From an uncultured Alphaproteobacteria bacterium (GTDB taxonomy: Bacteria > Pseudomonadota > Alphaproteobacteria > Rs-D84), in NCBI GenBank assembly GCA_944390125.1, contig CALXOX010000003.1, positions 85,280 through 122,856 of the forward strand: a stretch of 37,577 nucleotides of DNA, given 5' to 3'. The position numbers and the translations under genes were made by a program. Under the pieces are notes generated by a model that saw only the letters and a list, made by a program, of their open reading frames with translations, was not told where the DNA came from and searched no databases. Below are positions 7,797 through 15,333 of the stretch, one piece after another. Each line of letters opens with the position of its first letter. The stretch's first letter is position 1.

Positions 7797-9040
7797 AAGA
7801 TATTCTAAATATAAACAATATTGCACGTGCGGTTGTTGCGTTGGCAATAATTATGGTATTTGTCGCGATTATATTGGTTTTTACGCGTAATAATGGTGTT
7901 GGTTCTGATTCAAGTGATGATGGTTATCGTTCTATAGTTGTTGTCTCTTCTGGGGATACATTATCAAAACTGCTGACGGAGCAAGGCTTTTCGAATGCCC
8001 AGGTTTTAGAAATAGCAAAGGTATTAAAGTCAGATGCAGATATAACAAGTTTGCGTGCGGATAGTGATAAAATAGAATTTGTTCGTTCTGAAGAAGATGC
8101 GCCTGTTTCAAAGGTTGTAATTGTCCCATCTCCTTGGCGCCAGATAGAAGTGACATGTAATGCTGAAGGGCAGTGGCAATGTCAAACTATAGACATAAAA
8201 CCGGATACGCGCGTTGTATACCGTCAGGGCGAGATTTTAGACGGGGATAGTTTTTATTTAGCAGGGGCTCGTGCTGGGATACCGGACGGCATTTTGGCAG
8301 AAGTTTATGATTTGCTTGCTTTTGAAATGGACTTTGAACGTGATGTACGTGCTGGCCAAAAATTTTCTGTTTTGTTCGAAGAAAATTATGCAAATGGCGA
8401 AAAAATAGATAATGGTCGTGTTTTGGCGATACAATTTGAAGCTTTACGCGGCAATGTAAAAATGTACCGTTTCAAAAAAGCAGACGGCAAGACGGGGTAC
8501 TACGACGAAAATGGTAATGGTGCGATTAAATCATTGAAGCGTACACCCATAAATAATGCGCGTGTAACCAGCAGCTTTTCAACAAGACGAAAGCATCCTG
8601 TTTTGGGATATACGCGTGCTCACAAGGGTGTGGACTTCCGTGCGTCAACTGGAACACCGATTCCGTCGGCGGGCGCGGGGCGTGTAGTTGCGCGCGGGTA
8701 CAACAGCGGTCATGGGAATTATATAAAGATACGTCACAATGCTTCTTATGAAACGTTGTATGCGCATATGTCTAGATTTGCGAAGGGTGTAGTTGTTGGA
8801 ACAACAGTAAAACAAGGGCAGACAATAGGTTATGTTGGTTCAACGGGTTTATCAACGGGTCCGCATTTACATTATGAAATAATCAAAGATGGCAAACATG
8901 TAAATCCTATGACAGTAAAATTACCAGCAATAAGTAATTTGGATAAGAAAGACAAGGAGCGCTTTCAAGAATATAGAAAAGTTTTAGATGATGGAATAGG
9001 GCACTTGTCCAAAAATCCGGATTGGTTTATTCAGTTGTGA
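7784..9040 (+). CDS. M23 peptidoglycan endopeptidase (MepM-like)
   Basis: A membrane-anchored LytM/M23 zinc peptidase of 418 residues that would cleave peptide cross-bridges in peptidoglycan. An N-terminal membrane anchor (about residues 14-35, ARAVVALAIIMVFVAII) precedes a LysM/OapA-like region with SSGDTLSKLL, then a linker domain. The C-terminal M23 domain carries HKGVDF (first zinc His and Asp), YAHMSR and the final HLHYE. I chose ATG 7784 over the upstream in-frame ATG at 7748 because the upstream one lies inside the promoter and the divergent prmC start. The gene stands alone between prmC and the Cys-rich operon. Confidence 0.92.
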   Translation: MKKAKDILNINNIARAVVALAIIMVFVAIILVFTRNNGVGSDSSDDGYRSIVVVSSGDTLSKLLTEQGFSNAQVLEIAKVLKSDADITSLRADSDKIEFVRSEEDAPVSKVVIVPSPWRQIEVTCNAEGQWQCQTIDIKPDTRVVYRQGEILDGDSFYLAGARAGIPDGILAEVYDLLAFEMDFERDVRAGQKFSVLFEENYANGEKIDNGRVLAIQFEALRGNVKMYRFKKADGKTGYYDENGNGAIKSLKRTPINNARVTSSFSTRRKHPVLGYTRAHKGVDFRASTGTPIPSAGAGRVVARGYNSGHGNYIKIRHNASYETLYAHMSRFAKGVVVGTTVKQGQTIGYVGSTGLSTGPHLHYEIIKDGKHVNPMTVKLPAISNLDKKDKERFQEYRKVLDDGIGHLSKNPDWFIQL

Positions 9041-9068
9041 TGTGAAGTCTTTTTGTTAAATTATGTCG

Positions 9069-9097
9069 TTGACATTGGGTGTTGTTTTTTTTAGAAT
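9069..9097 (+). promoter_or_regulatory. Strong sigma-70 promoter of the Cys-rich/LicD/TagD operon
   Basis: A perfect TTGACA (9069-9074), 17 bases, then TAGAAT (9092-9097). The leader to the GTG at 9198 would be about 95 bases. Within it a small hairpin, TATCG/CGATA around 9149-9163, precedes the ribosome binding site. The 157-base gap 9041-9197 otherwise shows nothing I recognise. Confidence 0.8.
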
Positions 9098-9197
9098 CGT
9101 CATAGATATGACTTGCGATTTGTGCCGAGGTGAAATAAGTTTTTTATTATATCGCTAAATCGATAAAGCCTGCAGTTTAAGAACGAGGGATAAGAAA

Positions 9198-9932
9198 GTG
9201 GGAAGGAATAATAGTTCTGTATGCTTAAAACGTTTTTATTTGCTTATTGCGGCCTTTATAGTGACGAAAATTGGGCCGGCCGCTGCAGCTGCGCCGGATA
9301 TTGATAGAATTCTAGACAATTGGTTTGATAGTCGGCGTATTTGCGGTAAAGGATTACATGCTTCTGATGACGAAAATTGTTTCGTATGTATTCCAAAGTT
9401 TATGAATGAGACTGCTTATCCAGATGAGCTGGACAGGATGTATGAATCTGGTGAGTTGGACGAGTGCGTTGATACTCCAACGTGTAATATTGACCCTTCA
9501 GGAATTCTTGCATATGGTGTGACATCAATAGGTGGAAGAACTAAGTCAGGAGAAGGTTGTCCTGCATATGAGTGTACAGCGGACGGTTGGAAGGAAATTG
9601 GCGGTAGTGTTACTTGTAAAGATATTCATGCATGGAACGGAACGTATATAAACTGTTGCAATCCGCGCCAAGACGAGTCTGATAGATGGTTGTGTGATAG
9701 TTATGATGAGGCTTATTGCGATAGTGGATATTATGGAACTTGGTCAGGTCATAATTCTGACTGCACAGCTTGTCCTTTGGGGCCTTTGGATGCAAATGGA
9801 AATCGTGTTGTAATTTCGAGTTCAAAGGTAAATGGCAACTCTGCAACAGATTGTTATATCGGTGGTTCTTATACGTTTGCTGACGCTATGGGAAAGTTTA
9901 TTTATACAAAAGCTTGTTATTGGAAGAAATGA
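9198..9932 (+). CDS. Secreted Cys-rich protein with C-terminal GYYG module
   Basis: A 244-residue exported protein of unknown function. A hydrophobic segment (about residues 13-31, ending PAAAAA) is a probable Sec signal peptide. The mature part has about 20 cysteines, suggesting disulfide bonds in the periplasm or on the surface. Its C-terminus holds a module GYYG (177-180), CTACP (189-193), NSATDC (214-219), F-x-DA-x-G-x-F (227-234) and a last Cys at 240. The same module ends the protein at 29667-30332. The pattern loosely recalls eukaryotic GCC2/GCC3 or TNFR-like Cys repeats, but that is only a resemblance. It starts at GTG with GAGGGA seven bases upstream, and is four bases ahead of the LicD gene, so it heads that operon. 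Confidence 0.8.
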   Translation: MGRNNSSVCLKRFYLLIAAFIVTKIGPAAAAAPDIDRILDNWFDSRRICGKGLHASDDENCFVCIPKFMNETAYPDELDRMYESGELDECVDTPTCNIDPSGILAYGVTSIGGRTKSGEGCPAYECTADGWKEIGGSVTCKDIHAWNGTYINCCNPRQDESDRWLCDSYDEAYCDSGYYGTWSGHNSDCTACPLGPLDANGNRVVISSSKVNGNSATDCYIGGSYTFADAMGKFIYTKACYWKK

Positions 9933-9936
9933 TGTT

Positions 9937-10893
9937 ATGACTCAAGAAGAATATAAAAAGTTATTTGCATATATTTCAGATTTTTATAGAGCAGTAGATA
10001 CTAAACTCAATTATTTAACTTCCGCTGCAGGAATGTTGCGTGATCATATTACACGTTTGTACGCGTTAGAGCATGATGCGTATAGTATGTCGCCTGCGAC
10101 CGGGCATTTGAAATTAAAACAAGACGCATGTTTAAAGCTGCTACGAATGATAGATTCGGTTTTAAGAAAAAATGGTATACAATATTTCCTTGGCTATGGG
10201 AATCTTCTTGGGGCGGCTCGTACGGGTAATTTTATACCATGGGATGATGACGTTGATATTTGTTTAATGCGTGAGGATTTTAAGAAAGCTGTAGAAATTC
10301 TTGAAAAGGAATTTAATCATGACGACTTTTTTACAACCTGGGGTGTTAGTGGCGGAATCTTTAAGGTGTTGATAACAAAGCGAGTTTGCGTTGATTTATT
10401 CCCGTGGGATTTTTATTCACATAGAATTGCTGATGACGAAGAAATGAATGTTTTTAAAAGCAATTATATGCTGGCGATGGAAGCGGCGCGTCAGATGGAG
10501 GCGGATAAGGCTTTATTAGCAGAGAATCCAAACGCTGTAATACAAAGCAAATATAATAATTACGAAGAAATCCGAGACGAACTTATTATGGGGGAAACAA
10601 AACCTGATACAAAGGGTGGGGATATATTTGAGGGAATAGATTGGCAAACATATCCAGAGCGTATGGCAGGATTCTTTCATGATAAACCTTTTCGTCATGA
10701 GTGGATATTTCCATTAGGTGAAATAGATTTTTGTGGTTATAAGTTTCCTGCACCTAATAATGTAGATGCGTTTTTAACGACGCGCTTTGGCGATTGGTCA
10801 GAATTTAAACCGGATTTTGTGAGACATAGTTCTATACCTTTTTCATATGAAGAATTAGAGATAATTCGTGGTTTTTTAAGAGAAGATAAATGA
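9937..10893 (+). CDS. LicD/fukutin-family phosphotransferase
   Basis: A 318-residue nucleotidyltransferase-fold protein of the LicD family, which transfers phosphocholine or similar phospho-alcohols to surface glycans. The diagnostic G-N-L-L-G-A-A-R lies at 88-95 and the metal-binding IPWDDDVD at 100-107. A matching VDLFPWDFY segment follows. I start it at ATG 9937 rather than upstream in-frame codons because those lie inside the preceding gene. It sits four bases after the Cys-rich gene and overlaps the TagD-like gene by four bases (ATGA). With a TagD-like partner the likely donor is CDP-glycerol rather than CDP-choline, which is inference. Confidence 0.88.
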   Translation: MTQEEYKKLFAYISDFYRAVDTKLNYLTSAAGMLRDHITRLYALEHDAYSMSPATGHLKLKQDACLKLLRMIDSVLRKNGIQYFLGYGNLLGAARTGNFIPWDDDVDICLMREDFKKAVEILEKEFNHDDFFTTWGVSGGIFKVLITKRVCVDLFPWDFYSHRIADDEEMNVFKSNYMLAMEAARQMEADKALLAENPNAVIQSKYNNYEEIRDELIMGETKPDTKGGDIFEGIDWQTYPERMAGFFHDKPFRHEWIFPLGEIDFCGYKFPAPNNVDAFLTTRFGDWSEFKPDFVRHSSIPFSYEELEIIRGFLREDK

Positions 10894-11285
10894 AAAGAAT
10901 TTTAACATATGGCACATTTGATACGTTCCATTGGGCGCATATGAGCTTGCTGCAGCGTGCAAAATCGCTAGGAGATTGGTTGGCTGTCGGATTGTCGACA
11001 GATGAATTTAATAAACTGAAAGGGAAAAAATCGTATTTTTCTTACGAACAGCGTAAGGAAATTTTATCTGGTGTAAAGCATGTTGATTTTATATTTCCAG
11101 AAGATAATTGGCAGCAAAAGCGTGCAGACATTATAAAATATAAGATTGATGTATTCGTAATGGGTGACGATTGGGCCGGAAAATTTGATGATTTGTCAGA
11201 TTTATGTAAAGTTGTATATTTGCCGCGTACCCCTAATATAAGTAGTACGGTTATTAAACAAATAATGAAAGATTTCGAAAGATAG
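10890..11285 (+). CDS. tagD: Glycerol-3-phosphate cytidylyltransferase-like (TagD family)
   Basis: A 131-residue nucleotidyltransferase that should make CDP-glycerol from CTP and glycerol 3-phosphate. It follows TagD closely: TYGTFDTFHWAHMSLL, VGLSTDEFN, YEQRKEIL, VDVFVMGDDWAGKFD (with an I in place of the first V) and VYLPRTPNISS. The catalytic HxGH motif reads HWAH (His14-Ala16-His17), so the small residue between the histidines is Ala instead of Gly; both histidines are kept. RTxxISTT reads RTPNISST. Operon position after LicD points to phosphoglycerol decoration of a surface polymer, since no teichoic acid genes are expected in this envelope. Confidence 0.9.
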   Translation: MKRILTYGTFDTFHWAHMSLLQRAKSLGDWLAVGLSTDEFNKLKGKKSYFSYEQRKEILSGVKHVDFIFPEDNWQQKRADIIKYKIDVFVMGDDWAGKFDDLSDLCKVVYLPRTPNISSTVIKQIMKDFER

Positions 11286-11330
11286 TTTGCTATTTCAATT
11301 ACCTTACTGTTGGTGTTTTTGTAAAAATAC

Positions 11331-11358
11331 TTGACAAAATATTTTTGTGTGTTATTGT
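11331..11358 (+). promoter_or_regulatory. Sigma-70 promoter of the small Cys protein
   Basis: TTGACA (11331-11336), 16 bases, then TATTGT (11353-11358). The start codon at 11394 lies about 30 bases downstream of the expected transcription start, with AAAGGA at about 11381-11387. Confidence 0.7.
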
Positions 11359-11393
11359 TTGCGGCAGTGTTTAAAAAAACAAAAGGATTTGAT

Positions 11394-11657
11394 ATGTCAT
11401 ATTGTTTAACATGTGCCAATAAAGATAGCAAAACAGGAGCTTGCACTTATTCTGGCACTTGTATTTTGAAAACTTTGAACATAGACCCAAACTATGTACC
11501 TGATTTTATTGCTTCTGCTAAAAAAATTATCGCAGAAGAAAAAAAGAATGTTAAAAAGGAAACGGAAGCAGAAGTTGTTTTCAATCCTTTCCAGCGTGGT
11601 AATGGCTGCACATTGGCAGGTTATACTTTGCAGGAAATATTAGCTCATACTCGCTAA
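11394..11657 (+). CDS. Small Cys-motif hypothetical protein
   Basis: An 87-residue cytosolic-looking protein I do not recognise. The N-terminus has a CLTC-x9-C-x5-C arrangement (Cys4, Cys7, Cys17 and Cys23), which could bind zinc or a metal cluster. A Lys/Glu-rich helix (IIAEEKKNVKKETEAE) follows, and the C-terminus reads NPFQRGNGCTLAGYTLQEIL. I start at ATG 11394, supported by AAAGGA and by a clear promoter. An upstream in-frame ATG at 11331 lies in the -35 box. The gene is monocistronic and ends in a terminator. Confidence 0.75.
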   Translation: MSYCLTCANKDSKTGACTYSGTCILKTLNIDPNYVPDFIASAKKIIAEEKKNVKKETEAEVVFNPFQRGNGCTLAGYTLQEILAHTR

Positions 11658-11678
11658 TACATTCGTTAAAGAATAATG

Positions 11679-11702
11679 GCGGTGTTTATACACCGCTTTT
11701 TT
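11679..11702 (+). terminator. Rho-independent terminator
   Basis: GCGGTGT (11679-11685), a four-base loop, ACACCGC (11690-11696), then six T. It ends the small Cys gene and overlaps the last codons of the convergent MGMT-domain gene. Confidence 0.85.
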
Positions 11703-11991
11703 CTTTGTTTAATAAACACTGTTTTGTTGCAACGCCACCTTTGGCAGAATAACCGCCGATTCTGCCGTCGCTACGAATAACACGATGACAAGGTATAATA
11801 GGGGGCATTGGATTCTTTCCGATAGCGTTCGCAACTGCGCGTATTGCATTTGGATGCCCCGACATTTTAGCTACTTGTGCATAGGTACGTGTTTCCCCAT
11901 ATGGGATTTTAAGCAGAGCTTTCCATACATCGTGCTGAAACTTAGTGCCTTTTAAGTTATCTATATCTGCATCGGTTATCTTAGTTGGCAT
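11686..11991 (-). CDS. MGMT-like methyltransferase, DNA-binding domain only
   Basis: A 101-residue protein equal to the C-terminal domain of methylated-DNA-protein-cysteine methyltransferase. The active-site PCHRV is intact (Cys68), with the preceding RAVANAIGKNPMPPIIP and following GRIGGYSAKGG segments. The N-terminal RNase H-like domain of Ogt/Ada is absent, so it resembles compact MGMT or ATL-type proteins. ATL proteins lack the Cys, and this one keeps it, so direct O6-alkylguanine repair is possible. Its start lies inside the 3' end of the TfoX-N gene (11-base overlap), giving a two-gene operon. Confidence 0.85.
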   Translation of the reverse strand: MPTKITDADIDNLKGTKFQHDVWKALLKIPYGETRTYAQVAKMSGHPNAIRAVANAIGKNPMPPIIPCHRVIRSDGRIGGYSAKGGVATKQCLLNKEKSGV

Positions 11992-12322
11992 TTTTACGCT
12001 TTTTCTTTTTGGGTATTGGCAAAATTTGTGATAATAGTCGTACCATGTCTATGGATAGTTCAGTATTTTCTATATCAAGAATATAGTGAGTTCGTGCACC
12101 TTTGAAAGGAATGCCACTATCTGGTACTATGCCATACTGGTTAAATAGGTTTAATGTTTCTGGCAGCTGTTTTACATATACGGTGTCATCGCAAATAAGT
12201 AAGACGGGGCGCTGATTACAGAATAGCATATAATCACCGAACATTTTACGATAAGTAATATCGTCAGATGCACTTGCAACTTGGTCATACACAAAATCCA
12301 TAAAATCTTTGCTAGACGCCAT
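11981..12322 (-). CDS. TfoX N-terminal domain protein
   Basis: A 113-residue protein of the TfoX_N family: YRKMFGDYMLFCNQRPVLLICDDTVYVK and a PFKGARTHYIL segment are typical. In Gammaproteobacteria full-length TfoX promotes competence gene expression, but stand-alone TfoX_N proteins are widespread and unassigned. A basic tail (KKKKRK) ends the protein. It overlaps the MGMT-domain gene downstream by 11 bases, so the two are probably co-expressed; a DNA-related role is only suggested by that. Confidence 0.8.
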   Translation of the reverse strand: MASSKDFMDFVYDQVASASDDITYRKMFGDYMLFCNQRPVLLICDDTVYVKQLPETLNLFNQYGIVPDSGIPFKGARTHYILDIENTELSIDMVRLLSQILPIPKKKKRKNAN

Positions 12323-12363
12323 ACCAAGAGTTTAGCAAAATACGCATATTATTCCAATGAAAA

Positions 12364-12387
12364 ATAAAACCGGTCATAAAGACCGGC
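12364..12387 (-). terminator. Terminator of tRNA-Arg
   Basis: On the minus strand CCGGTC (12381-12386), a five-base loop, GACCGG (12370-12375), then TTTTATTTTT. It follows the tRNA 3' end by about 10 bases. Confidence 0.8.
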
Positions 12388-12395
12388 TTAAACTC

Positions 12396-12472
12396 TGGCG
12401 CGCCCAGAAGGATTCGAACCCTCAACCTTCTGATCCGTAGTCAGATGCTCTATCCAATTGAGCCATGGGCGC
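12396..12472 (-). tRNA. tRNA-Arg (anticodon ACG)
   Basis: A complete cloverleaf on the minus strand. The acceptor stem is GCGCCCA/TGGGCGC with discriminator G and encoded CCA. The D-arm is GCTC/GAGC, the anticodon stem TCTGA/TCAGA with loop CTACGGA (anticodon at 12436-12438), and the T-arm GAGGG/CCTTC (with a G-C edge) around TTCGAAT. The ACG anticodon would be edited to ICG and read CGU, CGC and CGA. Confidence 0.97.
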
Positions 12473-12529
12473 AACGTTCGTATATTTTATACTTTTTTAT
12501 TGCAATTGCAAGCAAAAATGTATGCTTTT

Positions 12530-13120
12530 TTATCTGTTGCCTTTCCCTTTGTTGCCAATGCCGTGATAAAGCATATTGAAATGTTGACGACATACAGATT
12601 TATAATTGCTGTCGCCGACTGCTATTTGCGCGCCTTCGCGTACGACATTACCTGCAGAATCAAAGCGCAAATGATGTGTGGCCAAGTGCATGCAACCCGG
12701 TATTTGACAAGTAGATTCCATACGATGCAATTTCGCGCCAACTTCTATCAACCTACGTGATGCCGGAAAAATGTGCTCATTACTGTCAACCATTAGGCCA
12801 TAACACATAATTATCACTGGCTGACTGTCGGCAATACGAACCAGATGATTTATGTCTTCTGGTGAAAAGAACTGTATTTCATCAATCAATACCATCTTTG
12901 TATCTGGGGCAGGTGACCAGCCTTGTAATGTTGGTAATACTGTTGCCGGTGCGGATATGCCAATACGAGAATTTACTTTATCTTCACTGAATCTGTTGTC
13001 AATTTTTGGCTTTATAATTTCAGTCTTATTTCCGTTCTTATTCTGGTTATAAGCATTTATTACCAATTGCGCCGATTTAGAGCACCCCATTGTCCCATAA
13101 TGAAAATGTAAATTTGCCAT
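12530..13120 (-). CDS. tdk: Thymidine kinase
   Basis: Phosphorylates thymidine to dTMP in the salvage pathway. The 196-residue product has the type II thymidine kinase layout: a P-loop written GTMGCSKSAQL (variant of GxMxxGKS), Walker B VLIDEIQFF, the YGLMVDSN lasso-side motif and C-terminal zinc-type Cys/His residues (CQIPGC..VCRQHF). I prefer ATG 13120, eight bases after AAAGG, over the in-frame GTG at 13129. It lies 27 bases downstream of htpX on the same strand and may be co-transcribed with it. Confidence 0.93.
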   Translation of the reverse strand: MANLHFHYGTMGCSKSAQLVINAYNQNKNGNKTEIIKPKIDNRFSEDKVNSRIGISAPATVLPTLQGWSPAPDTKMVLIDEIQFFSPEDINHLVRIADSQPVIIMCYGLMVDSNEHIFPASRRLIEVGAKLHRMESTCQIPGCMHLATHHLRFDSAGNVVREGAQIAVGDSNYKSVCRQHFNMLYHGIGNKGKGNR

Positions 13121-13147
13121 CTTTTTCACCTTTCCTTAAATATATTT

Positions 13148-14077
13148 TTAAACCATAGATTCCAATCTTTTAATGCGTTCTTCAACAGGTGGGTGTGTTG
13201 CCATCAAAGAGCTAACAAACTCACGCGGACCGCTTGGATTTGCTATGCATACTGTTGCCATTGACTTTACTTTATCTAAGCATTCAACGCGTGAATCCGT
13301 TGTGATTTTACGCAGCGCATTTGCTAGTGCTTGTGGGTTATGTGTTATTTGTGCACCGGTTGCATCGGCCGCGTACTCACGATTTCTTGACACTGCCATA
13401 CGTAATAAGGGGGTAATTATCCAGTTGAATACCATAAATGCCAACCACACCATCAGCAATATTGCACCACTGTTTTTATTATCATCACGATTATTGCCAC
13501 CATAAATAGCGGCACGTAAAATCACGTCCGCAGCAAATACAGTTACCCCGACGCCTGTTATCAGCATCATGTCTAAACGAATGTCGCGATTGCCAATATG
13601 AGCCATTTCATGAGCAATTACGCCTTCAAGTTCAAGTTTATCCAACTTTTTTATTATTCCGCGAGTCAACGCAACCGTTGCGTCCTTAGGACTGCGACCT
13701 GTTGCGAATGCGTTCATAGAATCGTCATCAATGATATATACTTTTGGTGTTGGAAGACCAGCAGCCAGTGCCACGTTTTCAACGCTGCGAAATATTTCGC
13801 GGTTTTTAGGGTCAGTATCTGATATTTCGTGTGCATGTGCAGAATGCAGCATCATAGAATCTCCAAAGGCCCACGATATCAATAACCATACTGCACATGC
13901 GATAAATGTCGGAATTGCAACACTGATTGCGGTCTGCAAGGCTTGTTCAGCAGGTACGACAATCCAAGTAAATAAAAATATCAAAGCGATAAAAATAAGT
14001 GGAAAAGATATCACCAATAAAAGGGTTTTGATATTGTTGCTGCGAATATGATCATAGACAGTTTTGACTTTGTTCAT
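13148..14077 (-). CDS. htpX: M48 membrane metalloprotease HtpX
   Basis: Inner-membrane zinc endopeptidase that complements FtsH in membrane protein quality control. It has two N-terminal membrane segments (about residues 17-41 and 50-71), the zinc motif HEMAH with IAHEMAHIGNRDIRLD, two further hydrophobic segments and the Glu-bearing NREYAADATGAQIT. The C-terminal LMATHPPVEERIKRL is the usual M48B ending. At 309 residues it has the usual length. Its upstream region contains TATAAT (minus, 14117-14122) with a weak ATGACG -35 16 bases earlier. Confidence 0.95.
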   Translation of the reverse strand: MNKVKTVYDHIRSNNIKTLLLVISFPLIFIALIFLFTWIVVPAEQALQTAISVAIPTFIACAVWLLISWAFGDSMMLHSAHAHEISDTDPKNREIFRSVENVALAAGLPTPKVYIIDDDSMNAFATGRSPKDATVALTRGIIKKLDKLELEGVIAHEMAHIGNRDIRLDMMLITGVGVTVFAADVILRAAIYGGNNRDDNKNSGAILLMVWLAFMVFNWIITPLLRMAVSRNREYAADATGAQITHNPQALANALRKITTDSRVECLDKVKSMATVCIANPSGPREFVSSLMATHPPVEERIKRLESMV

Positions 14078-14116
14078 AGTAAATACTTCCTGTTAAAAAA
14101 CGTTTTTTCGCACCTT

Positions 14117-14144
14117 ATTATAAACAAAAAACGGGGCACGTCAT
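14117..14144 (-). promoter_or_regulatory. Possible htpX promoter
   Basis: On the minus strand ATGACG (about 14139-14144), 16 bases, then TATAAT (14117-14122). A plus-strand TATTAT (14116-14121) that could serve the gene at 14146 overlaps it, but that one has no good -35. Confidence 0.4.
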
Positions 14145-14145
14145 T

Positions 14146-15300
14146 ATGAAAAATATAATCTCTCTTTTTGCGTTGTTATTTTGTTTTGATGCTGTGGCTG
14201 CGGTACCGCAGAAATTGTTTTCTGGTATGCCAGATTATTTGCTTGAGGCAGCAAATGCGTGGGCTGGTATTTATTCAGAGTTTGGCCCAAGTGCACAGAT
14301 TGCATCTTATATAAATCAAGCTCAGACAAATAATGTCGGTCAGTATTTGAATGCGATATCAATTTTAGGTTTTAACAATACAGCAATGGCATTGTTTGAA
14401 ACTAATTATCATATAGCACAAGCCTTTAATGTTTTGAATTCGCCACTTGTTGCGCGACGTAATGCCTGTACACAAAATTTAAAGGATTGTACTTATGGTG
14501 ATCGAACATTGGTTATAGATGCTAATGTTTTTGGTTCTTTTTCAGACTATCATGGCGGTGAAAATGGGGATTTTAAAACGCAAAATACAGGTTTTGTGAT
14601 AGATGCTAAAAGTTATATTTCAGATGGATGGCTGCTTGGTGTTGAATATACTAGGTCAATGACAGATACGCATGACACAAGAGTTTACTCTGATGCAACA
14701 GGTAATAGTATAACTTTATTCAGTCAGTATTTAGCACGTTCTGGCTTGTTCTTGAATTTAGGTATGAATGCGGGTCATATCAGTTGGAATATAGATAAAA
14801 CAATTGCAGAAATTTCAGATAATGGTACGTATGATACAGAATTTTATGCGGGGCAGATGAATTTTGGAATTCGTATGATGCGTAGCCGTATATCAATGAC
14901 GCCGAGTGTTTCGGTAAAATATTCTTTAATTACGGCAGATAAATATGTAGATGGGGCGTTGCAAGAGTTTGATAATTGGTGGTATAACACTTTAACAACA
15001 TCGGGTAATGTGGATTTCAGTTATGATTTTATTGGCAGCGATTTTGTCGTGCGACCGACTTTGCGTCTTGGTGGCGGCTATGATGCTATTAGTCGCGGAA
15101 CAGAAAAAATGAGAGTACAATTAGTTGATAATCAGTTGTATAACATACCAATTGAATCTCCAGACAGGGCGTTTTTGAGTTCTGGTATTGGCGTAGATTT
15201 CTTTAATCAATATTTTATGGCGGGACTGAATTATATGTTTGATGTGCGTAATGACTACACCAATCACACAATTAGTGGAAAGATAAAGATTGCATTTTAA
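14146..15300 (+). CDS. Autotransporter-like outer-membrane beta-barrel protein
   Basis: A 384-residue outer-membrane protein. A Sec signal peptide (about residues 1-19, LFALLFCFDAVAA) is followed by a short alpha-helical region. From about residue 115 come alternating amphipathic strands resembling an autotransporter barrel, such as GWLLGVEYTRSM, GLFLNLGMNAGHISW and DFVVRPTLRLGGGYDA. The last residue is Phe in KIKIAF, the BAM-recognition C-terminus. There is no long passenger, so it is either a barrel with a small N-terminal domain or a porin-like protein. Export would depend on the BamA/BamD machinery (bamD is nearby). Function unknown. Confidence 0.82.
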   Translation: MKNIISLFALLFCFDAVAAVPQKLFSGMPDYLLEAANAWAGIYSEFGPSAQIASYINQAQTNNVGQYLNAISILGFNNTAMALFETNYHIAQAFNVLNSPLVARRNACTQNLKDCTYGDRTLVIDANVFGSFSDYHGGENGDFKTQNTGFVIDAKSYISDGWLLGVEYTRSMTDTHDTRVYSDATGNSITLFSQYLARSGLFLNLGMNAGHISWNIDKTIAEISDNGTYDTEFYAGQMNFGIRMMRSRISMTPSVSVKYSLITADKYVDGALQEFDNWWYNTLTTSGNVDFSYDFIGSDFVVRPTLRLGGGYDAISRGTEKMRVQLVDNQLYNIPIESPDRAFLSSGIGVDFFNQYFMAGLNYMFDVRNDYTNHTISGKIKIAF

Positions 15301-15315
15301 TTTGAGTCATAAATC

Positions 15316-15324
15316 TGATATAAT
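15316..15324 (+). promoter_or_regulatory. Extended -10 promoter of the second M23 gene
   Basis: TGA-TATAAT, with TATAAT at 15319-15324. No good -35 is present, as expected for an extended -10. The ATG at 15334 begins nine bases after the -10, so the mRNA leader would be only a few bases. Confidence 0.6.
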
Positions 15325-15333
15325 GTCCATGCT

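Noticed and set aside
9832-9936. Longer N-terminus of the LicD protein
   Set aside because: The extra 35 codons lie inside the preceding Cys-rich gene in another frame; ATG 9937 gives normal spacing.
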